DNA of 64,000 bases. Origin: Candidatus Poribacteria bacterium. GTDB taxonomy: Bacteria; Poribacteria; WGA-4E; WGA-3G. The position numbers were made by a program, and so were the translations under genes. The notes beneath the pieces are model-generated. The model saw nothing but the letters and a program-made list of their open reading frames with translations. It searched no databases and had not been told where the DNA came from. Position 1 is the stretch's first letter, and each line of letters begins with the position of its first letter. Below, piece after piece: positions 25,195 through 33,864 of the stretch. The stretch spans positions 124,001 to 188,000 of the forward strand of contig JAAXGN010000044.1 in the NCBI GenBank assembly GCA_012267415.1, written 5' to 3'.

Positions 25195-27885
25195 ATGCGG
25201 AAATTTATTATACTTGTTTTTCTCCTATTACTTTTAAACAGCGCATATCTTTTCAGTTTCGGTGAACCGACACTCTTCTATATTTCTAATATCCTGTTAC
25301 ACTTAGTTCTCGGTATTCTATTAGTAATACCATTTAGTGTGTATCTCTATAAGACACTAAAAAATATAATGTCCCTCGGTCGCGTCAGCGTTATCTGCAT
25401 AATTGTCGGAATCGTTACAGGTGTGTGTCTGATGATTGTCGGCGCGACGACACCCTACCGTTGGATTCTTTGTACACATATCATCAGCATCAGTATAGGT
25501 AGTTTTCTGTTTTGCATTCATCTGTTGAGAGATAATACCTATCTTACGCAAAGATTCAAGACTGTCATTGTTGGGGTGTTAGTTGGTGTTGTGTTTTTCC
25601 CGATTGGTGCTAAGTTATCACAACACTATTTTCCACATGGGAACTATCTTGTTGAGAACCCTACGCTTCCTCCTACAAGTATGTATGAAGAAGGGGGTGG
25701 TCCGACTGGACACTTCTTCCCAGCTTCTGTTGAAACGGAAACTGGTAACCGCATTCCGACCGAATTCTTTCTAACTTCAGAGACCTGTGCGACTAAGGGA
25801 TGCCATCCCGATATATATAAACAGTGGAACGAATCAGCACATCACTTCTCCTCTTTCAATAACCAGTGGTATAGAAAGTCTATCATCTATATGCAGGAAG
25901 TCAACGGAATACAACCCTCAAAATGGTGCGGTGGATGCCATGATCCTGCGATACTGCTTAATGGGGATATGGATAAACCGATACGAGAGAATCTGCATAC
26001 CCCCGCAGCACAAGCAGGATTAGCATGCACTGCATGTCACTCTATTGAAAGGGTAAAGGATACGATGGGAAACAGCGGATACGTAATAAAGTATCCACCA
26101 TTGCACGATTTAGCATCAAGCAACAATCGCGTTATTCGTAGTTTGCATAATTATCTCATCCGTCTTGACCCGGAACCGCATAAGAAGAGTTTTCTCAAGC
26201 CTTTCCATCGCAACAATACTGCAGAATTCTGCTCAACTTGTCATAAGGCACATCTGGATTTTCCTGTCAATAATTTTCGCTGGGTCCGCGGGTTCAACGA
26301 CTACGATCAATGGCAAAAAAGTGGCGTTTCTCATCAAGGTGCTTTGTCGTTCTATTATCCCGATACTGCACAGAAATGTGTTGATTGCCACATGCCACTT
26401 GTGGATTCCAAAGATGCTGGAAATATAGGTGGCAAGGTACATAGCCACCGCTTTCCCGCTGCAAACACTGCACTGCCTTATGTAAATAAACATGAGGAAC
26501 AACTCCAAGCGGTGATAGACTTCCTACAGAATGATGTGATAACTTTAGACCTATTTGCTAACGGTAAACCGATACCCACAGATGGTGTTCAAGTTGCACG
26601 TGGTGAGAAACCCCTAATTGAGGTTGTCGTACGCACGCGCGGTGTTGGACATCAATTTCCCACAGGAACAATTGATGCTTTTGACATCTGGCTTGAGCTG
26701 AAGGTCACGGATGAAAATGGAAAAATCATATTCTGGAACGGCAGTATCGCAGAACCGGATGGCAACGGACCTGTTGATCCGGGTGCACACTTTTACCGCA
26801 GTTATATGCTTGATGCACACGGCAACCGTATCAATAAACGGAATGTGTGGGCAATGCGAACTGTGCTATACTCCCGAACTATACCTCCCGGTGCTGCCGA
26901 TACCGTCCGTTACCGTTTGGAAATCCCACCCGATAGTGACGGAACGCTCTCTGTTGAAGCAAAACTAAACTACCGTAAGTTCAATTGGTGGCATACGCAG
27001 TGGGCTTATGCAGGGGTTCGTGATCCTGAGCATACAGATTTAAAAGTAGACAAAGGTTATGATAATGGAAGATGGGTCTGGACAGGCGATACATCAGATG
27101 TTGCAGGAGAAATCAAAACGATTCCAAACCTACCCATTACCGTCATGGCAGATGCAAAAGCAACTCTTCATGTTAAAACGGATGTCAAACCGACAACGCG
27201 GGATGTTACTACGAGCCACGCACAACAAGACAGTACAAAGATAGCAAATGCTCGCGAAAGATGGAACGACTACGGGATAGGGCTGTTCCTACAGGGTGAC
27301 CTCAGAGCAGCACAAACTGCATTTCGGGAAGTAACTAAAATCGAACCAGATTATTTAGATGGATGGGTGAATCTGGCACGATGTAGCATAAAGGAGGGTG
27401 ACATGAAAACTGCGGAAGCAATGCTCAATAAAGCATTCGAAATTCAGCAAAAAATGATCCCTACTAATCCACATCGTGCAAAGGTTCATTACTTTTTCGC
27501 GCTCGTTCAAGAATCCTACGGCAATTACGACACCGCGATTCAACATCTCCAAAGTGCGGTAGCACAGTTTCCACGCGACACCCGTGTGCTAAATCAATTG
27601 GGGAGAATGCACTTTCTAAAACGTGAGTACGAAACGGCTTTGACACAGTTTCAGAAAACCCTCACGGTTGATCCTGAAGATTTAGATGCACATTACAATA
27701 TGATGCGTTGTTATCGCGCCTTGAAGAATCCGTCTATGGCTGCAAAGTCACATAAACTCTACCAACGATTTAAGGCAGATGAATCTGTTGATGCGATTAC
27801 AGGAATTGCTCGCCGCGCAGACCCAGATGCTAACCGAGAACGGCAACCTATTCATGAACATACGAATAGTTACGTGGTAGATTAG
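25195..27885 (+). CDS. Membrane-anchored pentaheme c-type cytochrome with TPR domain
   Basis: An 896-residue composite protein. About five hydrophobic segments occupy 1-137, so the N-terminus is membrane-embedded. The periplasmic part has five heme-binding motifs: one unusual C-x4-C-H (Cys198, Cys203, His204) and four C-x2-C-H sites (245-249, 278-282, 346-350 and 395-399). A beta-rich region follows at about 440-660, and a TPR solenoid of four or so repeats at about 690-860. This layout resembles cytochrome c552/c554-like multiheme proteins fused to a protein-binding arm. It would carry electrons to or from an unknown periplasmic partner. The ATG at 25195 has AGGTG before it. It converges with pepA at a distance of six bases. 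Confidence 0.85.
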   Translation: MRKFIILVFLLLLLNSAYLFSFGEPTLFYISNILLHLVLGILLVIPFSVYLYKTLKNIMSLGRVSVICIIVGIVTGVCLMIVGATTPYRWILCTHIISISIGSFLFCIHLLRDNTYLTQRFKTVIVGVLVGVVFFPIGAKLSQHYFPHGNYLVENPTLPPTSMYEEGGGPTGHFFPASVETETGNRIPTEFFLTSETCATKGCHPDIYKQWNESAHHFSSFNNQWYRKSIIYMQEVNGIQPSKWCGGCHDPAILLNGDMDKPIRENLHTPAAQAGLACTACHSIERVKDTMGNSGYVIKYPPLHDLASSNNRVIRSLHNYLIRLDPEPHKKSFLKPFHRNNTAEFCSTCHKAHLDFPVNNFRWVRGFNDYDQWQKSGVSHQGALSFYYPDTAQKCVDCHMPLVDSKDAGNIGGKVHSHRFPAANTALPYVNKHEEQLQAVIDFLQNDVITLDLFANGKPIPTDGVQVARGEKPLIEVVVRTRGVGHQFPTGTIDAFDIWLELKVTDENGKIIFWNGSIAEPDGNGPVDPGAHFYRSYMLDAHGNRINKRNVWAMRTVLYSRTIPPGAADTVRYRLEIPPDSDGTLSVEAKLNYRKFNWWHTQWAYAGVRDPEHTDLKVDKGYDNGRWVWTGDTSDVAGEIKTIPNLPITVMADAKATLHVKTDVKPTTRDVTTSHAQQDSTKIANARERWNDYGIGLFLQGDLRAAQTAFREVTKIEPDYLDGWVNLARCSIKEGDMKTAEAMLNKAFEIQQKMIPTNPHRAKVHYFFALVQESYGNYDTAIQHLQSAVAQFPRDTRVLNQLGRMHFLKREYETALTQFQKTLTVDPEDLDAHYNMMRCYRALKNPSMAAKSHKLYQRFKADESVDAITGIARRADPDANRERQPIHEHTNSYVVD

Positions 27886-27891
27886 TTTTTA

Positions 27892-29379
27892 CTACCAATC
27901 TTCAACCAATTGTACTAACAGTCGCACACCGTACCCGGTTGCTCCTTCAGGGATATAGGTAGACCCCTTCATACCCCATGCCGTGCCAGCGATGTCAAGA
28001 TGAACCCACGGGTAACCCTCAGCGAACTTCTTCAGAAACGCTGCACCAGCAAGCGTTCCTGCAGTACCATCCCCGATATTCTGAACATCGGCAACTTTGC
28101 TCTTTACACCTTCATCATAATCATCCCATAACGGTAATTCCCAGACGCGCTCGTGCGTTTTCTCGGCTGCTTTCTTTATTCTCTCCATGAGTGCATCATC
28201 AGTACCCATGGCACCCGCTGCAATATGTCCAAGGCAAGTAATCACTGCACCTGTCAATGTTGCTAAATCAACCACGCCATTCGGTTCATACTGTGCAGTC
28301 CACCCGAGCGCATCAGCCAAAATTAGTCTACCTTCCGCATCGGTATTCATAATTTCAATCGTTTTTCCACCATAAGAGGTAACGACATCTCCCGGTTTGA
28401 TAGCGGTTGACCCTGGCATATTCTCTGAGGCAGCTACAATACCAATAACCCGCACATCAGGCTTTAGGTTGCCGATGACTTGCATCGCACCTAATACAGC
28501 TGCAGCACCTGACATGTCATGTTTCATCTCGTCCATACCCTTTCCTGATTTGAGTGAAATCCCACCCGTATCAAAGGTAATCCCTTTTCCAACGAGTGCA
28601 ACAGTATCCTGTGCGTCACCTTCAGGGGTGTATTCTAAGATGATAAACCGCGGCTCCTCAGCACTCCCTTGTGAAACTGCTAAAAGGGTGCGAAATCCTT
28701 TCTCCTCAAGTGTTGCCTTATCAAAAATCGTGCAGCTAAGTCCTGTAGTTTCTGCTACCTTTTCTGCTTTCTCAGCAAGCAGCGTCGGGGTAAGATGATT
28801 GCTGGGTTGATTGCTAAGATTCCGAGCAAGGATGGTTCCGTTCGCTATCGTTTCCCCACGAGTAACAAGCCGTTCAATGCTGTTCTTCTCTATATCACTA
28901 CCGACAAGAATCGTCAGAGAGTCAAGCGATTTACTTTCACCATCATCGTCTTCCTTTTGGGTTTTGTGCTGTTTGAATTCGTAGAGTGAAAGTAGGCTGG
29001 CTTCAACGGCGGCTTGTGTCCAATCATCTTGTGTTTCAGGTGGTAGCGGAACTGCGATAGATTTGAGTCCCATGTCGCGTGCCATCCGAGCGGTGTGTCC
29101 CGATACTTGACGCACCTTTTCAGCGTTGAGTTCAGCGTACATCCCAAGTCCTACCAAAATAACACGAGGAGCTGTTATGCCACCATCTGTATAAAGGACA
29201 CTTGTCGTTTTCGGTTTGCCTTTAAAGTCTCCGAGATTCAGGAACGACTGCATTCGTCCTTCCAAAGCAGCGTCAGCAGCAAGTAGTAACTCGTTATGAA
29301 TGTCATCTTCAAGAACGGGGATAAGAATCGCATCCGTCTCAAATTGACGAAAATCTCCAGTTGCAACAGTTATGTCCAT
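27892..29379 (-). CDS. pepA: Leucyl aminopeptidase, M17 family
   Basis: PepA removes N-terminal residues from peptides in the cytoplasm, using two metal ions. This 495-residue protein has the M17 domain order. A less conserved N-terminal domain (about 1-160) is followed by the catalytic domain with GKGITFDTGGISLK, MKHDMSGAA and the signature NTDAEGRLILADAL. Together these supply the Lys, Asp, Asp, Asp and Glu ligands. Some PepA proteins also bind DNA at cer/carAB-type sites, but nothing here shows that role. The length fits the family. It converges with the cytochrome gene, with only six bases between stop codons, and is followed 35 bases upstream of its start by the stop of the cupin gene on the same strand. 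Confidence 0.93.
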   Translation of the reverse strand: MDITVATGDFRQFETDAILIPVLEDDIHNELLLAADAALEGRMQSFLNLGDFKGKPKTTSVLYTDGGITAPRVILVGLGMYAELNAEKVRQVSGHTARMARDMGLKSIAVPLPPETQDDWTQAAVEASLLSLYEFKQHKTQKEDDDGESKSLDSLTILVGSDIEKNSIERLVTRGETIANGTILARNLSNQPSNHLTPTLLAEKAEKVAETTGLSCTIFDKATLEEKGFRTLLAVSQGSAEEPRFIILEYTPEGDAQDTVALVGKGITFDTGGISLKSGKGMDEMKHDMSGAAAVLGAMQVIGNLKPDVRVIGIVAASENMPGSTAIKPGDVVTSYGGKTIEIMNTDAEGRLILADALGWTAQYEPNGVVDLATLTGAVITCLGHIAAGAMGTDDALMERIKKAAEKTHERVWELPLWDDYDEGVKSKVADVQNIGDGTAGTLAGAAFLKKFAEGYPWVHLDIAGTAWGMKGSTYIPEGATGYGVRLLVQLVEDW

Positions 29380-29414
29380 TGAATATCTTCCTTTCTATTT
29401 TATTTTGTCCCTGC

Positions 29415-29723
29415 TTATTCTGAACGGCGCATTCCCGTCAATACGACGAGGGGGTCTGTGCTTGTTACAGTCAGTGAGTGGTATGTGTTCGCTGGGACAT
29501 CAACGCGGTCACCACGTTTAACCTTGTCAGTTTCATCTGCAACTTTTACATCTGCCGTACCTGACAATACACAAACAACTTCATCATCGCTATGAATGTA
29601 ATCAAGATAGGCACCACCCGGACGACCTGACCACTGATACGGGTCATACCCTTCGGATTGCAGCTGCTTTTTAAGTTCTTCAACACTATCATGCGCTTCT
29701 AACCAACATGATTTCCATTCCAT
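29415..29723 (-). CDS. Small cupin-domain protein
   Basis: A 102-residue single-domain cupin. The two motif regions are readable as YLDYIHSDDEVVCVLSG, which has the first His and acidic residues, and GDRVDVPANTYHSLTV, which has the distal His. The DDEVVCVLSG pattern is typical of cupins that lack some metal ligands, so catalysis is uncertain. The ATG at 29721-29723 overlaps the TGA of the formate dehydrogenase gene as TGATG, so it is translated from the same mRNA. The longer open frame upstream is out-of-frame antisense-like sequence and is not part of the protein. A role connected with formate dehydrogenase maturation or regulation is only a positional inference. Confidence 0.78.
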   Translation of the reverse strand: MEWKSCWLEAHDSVEELKKQLQSEGYDPYQWSGRPGGAYLDYIHSDDEVVCVLSGTADVKVADETDKVKRGDRVDVPANTYHSLTVTSTDPLVVLTGMRRSE

Positions 29724-32452
29724 CAACCTGCTCCTTGTAATGGTTCTAATTTTACTGGACACACCTTCAGTTCGGCAGTGTGGGTAACAGGGTCGTATCC
29801 TGAGCCGGTTAGAAGGTTCACCGGCACATCCCCGAAACTGAAACTGGCAAATACCGTACCACTCGGTGATCGGTTTGTCGCCTTTACTTTTATTTTGATG
29901 CTGCCGCGTGCACTGCTCATTTTGCACCATTCACCGTCTGCCAGTTTCCATTTTTCAAGGTCTGCTGGGTTAACTTCAAGTGATTCTTCGGGCAAGAAAT
30001 AATCAATACCTTGTGCTCTCCCTGTCTGTGTGCGTGTATGATACGACTGTAGACGTCTTCCTGTCGTTAGCCAAACTGGAAAATCTTCACTTATCGTTTC
30101 AGCGGGGTCTCGGTAGTGAACATTTGAAAAGATACCTTTACCGTTGACAAATGTCCCCTCGTGCAAGCGAGGTGTACCGGGATGGTCTCTGTTCGGAACA
30201 GGCCACTGATTGTTAAATTCATCTGTCACACCCATGTCAATCCGATCCCAATCTAATCCCGCGTAAATTGGGGATAGGCTACACAGTTCGTTGAAAATCG
30301 GTTTCGGTGAGTCATAATCAAATCCGTTGAAGTCAAGTCGTTTAGCAATTTCGCTGATAATCCACCAATCCGGTCTTGCTTGACCTATAGGTTGAACAGC
30401 AGCCCGCATCCGTTGTACCCGTCTTTCTGTATTTGTGCAGACACCATCGGTTTCTCCCCATGCTGCTGCTGGGAGTACGACATCTGCAAGTTCAGCAGTT
30501 TCAGTCAAGAATATGTCAATCACAACGAGATGTTCTAAAGAACGTAGCGCATGTTCGCAATGTTCACGATCCGGATCGGATATCAATGTGTTTTCACCGT
30601 CAATAAGCATTGCATGAATGCTGTCTCCACAAAGTTCCAGCGCGGTGACTTTTGTTATACCTTTATCAAGGTCAATTTCCTTTCCATAAGCAACCTTGAA
30701 CTTCTGCTGATTCTTAGGATCCGTAACGGATTGAAAACCGGGATAATTGTTCGGCAAAGCACCGCTATCACCAGCACCCTGAATGTTGTTTTGTCCACGC
30801 ATAGGGTTAATCCCTGTCCCTTCGCGTCCCACATGTCCTGTCATCAGAGCAAGGTTGCACAGACTCTGAACATTTTCAACACCGCAGATGTGTTCTGTGA
30901 TACCGAGTGTATAGTAGATCGCACCCTTGTCCGCAGTGCCATACCAGATGGCAGCAGTTTCAATATCTCTCGCAGGAACACCCGTAATTGTTTCTGCCCA
31001 TTCAGGTGTCCATCTGCTAACATGTTCAAAGAAATCATCATATCCTATAGTTCTATTCTTGATGAATTCGTTATTAACCAGACCTTCACGAGCAATCACA
31101 TGTGCCATGCCGAGAAGTAAGGCAGTATCTGAGCCGACACGAAGTGGTAGGTAGAGATGAGACATATCCGCTAATCCGATCCGTCTTGGATCAGCAACGA
31201 TCAGTTTTGCACCGCGTGCAATTGCTTTCTTCAAACCTGTCGCTGCAACAGGATGGCATTCCGTCATGTTCGTGCCGATGCAGAAAATCACATCCGGTTT
31301 CTGCATGTCAACAAGTGGATTAGACATTGCCCCGCGTCCTATTGTCGCTGCCAGACCGGCAACGGTGGGGGCATGTCAGGCACGGCTGCAATTGTCGATG
31401 TAGTTTGTACCAAATCCTGCGCGGATAAACTTTTGCATCAGATATGCCGCTTCACTCGGCGCACGTCCAGATGCAATCCCATAAACACTATATTTCCCAT
31501 GCTTTGCGTCAACGTTTTGAAAACCCGCAGCAGCTTGATCAAGGGCATCATCCCAGGACGTTTCGTGAAGTTCACCATCATCACCACGCACAAGGGGTGC
31601 CTTTAAACGATCAGGGTGTTGAACAAAGTCATACGCGAACTGTCCCTTCACACAGAGTGCACCTTGATTAGCAGGACCATCCATTGCGGGGTGAATACCG
31701 ATAATCTTTTCGTCATGTGTAAGGATGTCTACGGAGCAACCGACACCACAATAGGGACAGATAGTGCGTGTCTTATCAATCTGCGTTTCAGGGACCGTAT
31801 CGGCTGCGCGAAGTGCCTTTTTGTCTGCCAATGCACCTGTCGGACACGTCTGGATACACTGTCCGCAGAATGTACAGGCAGAGTCCTTGAGGAGTCCATC
31901 AAATTCAGTCGTTATTTGTGTATGAAACCCGCGATGCATCACGTTAATCGCGTGGTCACCTTCCTGTTCAGCACAGACTCGCACACACCGATAGCAAGAG
32001 ATACAAAGATCGTAGTCTCTAAGGATAAATGGATTGTCATCCGCTTTGCTGCTACCCGACGTTGTCCCGTTAATGTTTGATGAATATATTTCGTACTTGT
32101 CCCGCAGGGATGCAAGTTCGTTTGAGACATATCCTCTTAACGGATGAACATCTACTTCACGATTCTCACTAATTACCATCTCAAGTAGAGTTCTACGGTA
32201 CGCTTCTATCGAGTCTGTAGACGTGCGGATTACCATGTCTGATGTAGCTTTTGTTGTGCATGATGCTACGGGATTGCGCGCACCCGCTAATTCAACAATG
32301 CACAGACGGCATCCACCGAAGGGTTCCAGTCGTGGATCATAACAGAGCGTAGGTATGTCTTTCTGATGTCGCTGTGCTACTTCAAGGATAGTTTCACCAT
32401 CCGAAAAAGTGACTTCAGTGTCATCAATCTGCATTTTATGAACGTTTCTCAC
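29723..32452 (-). CDS. Formate dehydrogenase alpha subunit, predicted selenoprotein (UGA = Sec359)
   Basis: FdhA oxidises formate to CO2 at a molybdenum or tungsten bis-MGD centre. The frame from the GTG at 32450-32452 to the TGA at 29723-29725 is continuous except for an in-frame TGA at 31376-31378. This sits in NCSRA-U-HAPTVAG, the place where FdhF-type enzymes have selenocysteine, giving 909 residues with Sec359. Domains: 2Fe-2S cluster with Cys37, 48, 51 and 65; two 4Fe-4S clusters (Cys150/153/156/160 and 193/196/199/203); the catalytic-domain cluster with Cys232, 235, 239 and 267; then the MGD domains and a C-terminal MGD-binding domain. The layout resembles the FdsA-like subunit of NAD-linked enzymes, but no NuoE/F-like genes are adjacent. 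AGGTGGG precedes the GTG. It follows the BMP gene by 11 bases and overlaps the cupin. Confidence 0.85.
31328..31378 (-). promoter_or_regulatory. Bacterial SECIS-like element for selenocysteine insertion
   Basis: Directly after the UGA (31378-31376), the minus-strand RNA can form a two-part hairpin. The inner stem is GUUGCC (31363-31358) pairing with GGCAGC (31352-31347) around the five-base loop GGUCU, giving six pairs including one G-U. The outer stem is UGCCCC (31373-31368) with GGGGCA (31333-31328). The GGUCU loop and its distance from the UGA match the Escherichia coli fdhF SECIS, to which SelB binds. The fold was found by eye only. Confidence 0.75.
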
Positions 32453-32463
32453 TTTTGTCCCAC

Positions 32464-33495
32464 CTATTCATTTGCGAAATCTATCTGTGGCACCTCAAAC
32501 TCTGCTGCTAAGATTTTTGCTTTTACCTCTTCGACTTTCTTGAGTACCTCAGCCTGTATCTTATCTTTCATCAACGGATTGTATTTAAAAGTTATTGCTT
32601 CATCTTTCAGCATATTATAGGTATATATCTGTTTTTTGAACTTTCCATCTTTGACTATCCTTGCTATCTGAACAAAAGCATCGGGTGTGATGATACCATT
32701 CGCTAAGACTGTGTCTGGTGAATTATCACTCTTATCCTTATTGACACCAAATGTGTAAACAGTTTTTCCATCTTTATTGGCATCTTCTGCCGCTCGATAA
32801 GCACCGAGTCCGGCTGCATCAGCATTCGGGAATAGAAAGTCAACACCTTGATCAATAAGTGCTTTAGAGTTTCTCTTTCCCGCCCCGACATCATCCCAAT
32901 TGCCAGTGTAGGAGTCTAACACATCAACATTTGGATTGACACTCTTTGCCCCTTCTCCAAATGCCAAAAAAGTGCTTTGGATAGATGGTATCCTTTCGCC
33001 ACCGAGTACACCAATCTTATTGCTCTTCGTCATCATACCCGCGATTATACCCATCAGATAAGCGGGTTGTTCAACTCGGAAATTTATCGGTGCTATATTC
33101 TCTCCTGTGTATCCACCTGAAGAGTTTATGAATATAGTTTCAGGAAAATCGGGTGCAACCTCTTTAGCAGGTTCTTGAAATTCAAAACCGTGTCCAAAGA
33201 TTAAGTCATATCCCTTACTCGCATAAAAACGGAAGTGCTCATCCTGATCTGTCGGCGTGCGACTGACGACATGATTTACCTTTGCGCCGAGTTCCTCTTT
33301 AATCGCCAATAGACCTTCATACGCTAACTGATTCCAACCCGCATCAGTAACCTCACCTGGTAGAAGCATAGCGACCTTAAATTCATTTTCAGTGCTTTTA
33401 TCTGTGCATCCTGCAAGTATGATTCCCATAAGAAATACCGTACACACTGCAGTTATCATAATGTAACGACTTGACCAAAAATTCTGAGTAATCAT
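32464..33495 (-). CDS. BMP-family substrate-binding lipoprotein
   Basis: A 343-residue periplasmic binding lipoprotein of the Bmp/PnrA/Med type, which captures purine nucleosides or related ligands for an ABC importer. The signal ends in LAGC with lipidated Cys30. Family hallmarks are KVAMLLPGEVTDAGWNQLAYEG, DLIFGHGFEF, FINSSGG, APINFRVEQPAYLMGIIAG and the IGVLGG strand. The permease and ATPase genes of the importer are not in this window, so its partner lies elsewhere. The gene has a good sigma-70 type promoter 34 bases before its ATG (at 33493-33495), with AGGAG at the ribosome site. Its stop is 11 bases from the formate dehydrogenase start, suggesting that this promoter drives bmp, fdhA and the cupin. 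Confidence 0.9.
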   Translation of the reverse strand: MITQNFWSSRYIMITAVCTVFLMGIILAGCTDKSTENEFKVAMLLPGEVTDAGWNQLAYEGLLAIKEELGAKVNHVVSRTPTDQDEHFRFYASKGYDLIFGHGFEFQEPAKEVAPDFPETIFINSSGGYTGENIAPINFRVEQPAYLMGIIAGMMTKSNKIGVLGGERIPSIQSTFLAFGEGAKSVNPNVDVLDSYTGNWDDVGAGKRNSKALIDQGVDFLFPNADAAGLGAYRAAEDANKDGKTVYTFGVNKDKSDNSPDTVLANGIITPDAFVQIARIVKDGKFKKQIYTYNMLKDEAITFKYNPLMKDKIQAEVLKKVEEVKAKILAAEFEVPQIDFANE

Positions 33496-33528
33496 AATGT
33501 TCTCCTCTCAATGATTGACAATGAGAAT

Positions 33529-33557
33529 ATTATAGCATAGATAATAGATCATGTAAA
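33529..33557 (-). promoter_or_regulatory. Sigma-70 type promoter before the BMP gene
   Basis: On the minus strand, TTTACA (33557-33552) and TATAAT (33534-33529) are separated by exactly 17 bases. The ATG of the BMP lipoprotein gene follows 33 bases after the -10 box, with an AGGAG ribosome site between them. The -10 is the perfect consensus and the -35 has one or two differences. It probably drives the bmp-fdhA-cupin run. Confidence 0.65.
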
Positions 33558-33572
33558 ACGTAAAATGGTTTA

Positions 33573-33757
33573 GGGTGTGTAAATATTCTGTCACTCTATT
33601 TGTCTGAATCGCGCCAGTGCCCCATGTTTTTGAAAGTGAATGTTACTTCAGCGTTTTTATAATCAGATGAGACGGCACTCGGAGAGTGCCTACTACTATT
33701 AAGAGCATAGGAAATCCCAAAATTGACACTTATAGTGACAAAAACTTTACGCATCCC
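33573..33757. mobile_element. MITE-like element, GGGTGTGTAAA terminal repeats, copy I
   Basis: The segment begins GGGTGTGTAAATATTCTGTC and ends GACAAAAACTTTACGCATCC, which are imperfect inverted repeats of about 22 bases. The same pair of ends bounds 37484-37829 and 62872-63206. Inside lies GACGGCACTCGGAGAGTGCC, a small palindrome. It occupies about half of the 369-base spacer 33496-33864. The rest holds the BMP promoter and a conserved promoter-like block before the pectate-lyase-like gene. There is no coding capacity. Confidence 0.55.
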
Positions 33758-33772
33758 CAGGATGTAATCTAC

Positions 33773-33801
33773 TTGTGATTTATCCTCGTCTGTGGTAGAT
33801 T
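33773..33801 (+). promoter_or_regulatory. Promoter-like block before the pectate-lyase-like gene
   Basis: TTGTGA (33773-33778) and TAGATT (33796-33801) are 17 bases apart. The block around them is repeated almost exactly at 37845-37873 before another plus-strand gene, where TTGTGA and TAGATT again have 17 bases between them. The shared sequence reads TTGTGATTTATC, then TCGTCTGTGGTAGATTATA. Its conservation before two unrelated genes supports a promoter, or a repeat that carries one. Confidence 0.5.
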
Positions 33802-33864
33802 ATATTCAAGTTGAACTTTACCGAAAAATAAACATTACCATTAATTGAAATTTGAGGTTACACA

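Noticed and set aside
29724-29930. N-terminal extension of the cupin at 29.4 kb
   Set aside because: The extra 69 residues are read out of frame through the end of the formate dehydrogenase gene; the TGATG overlap gives the true start.
29723-32452. Formate dehydrogenase gene as a frameshifted or split pseudogene
   Set aside because: Both halves are in the same frame, the TGA sits at the known Sec position, and a matching hairpin follows, so recoding is a better explanation.
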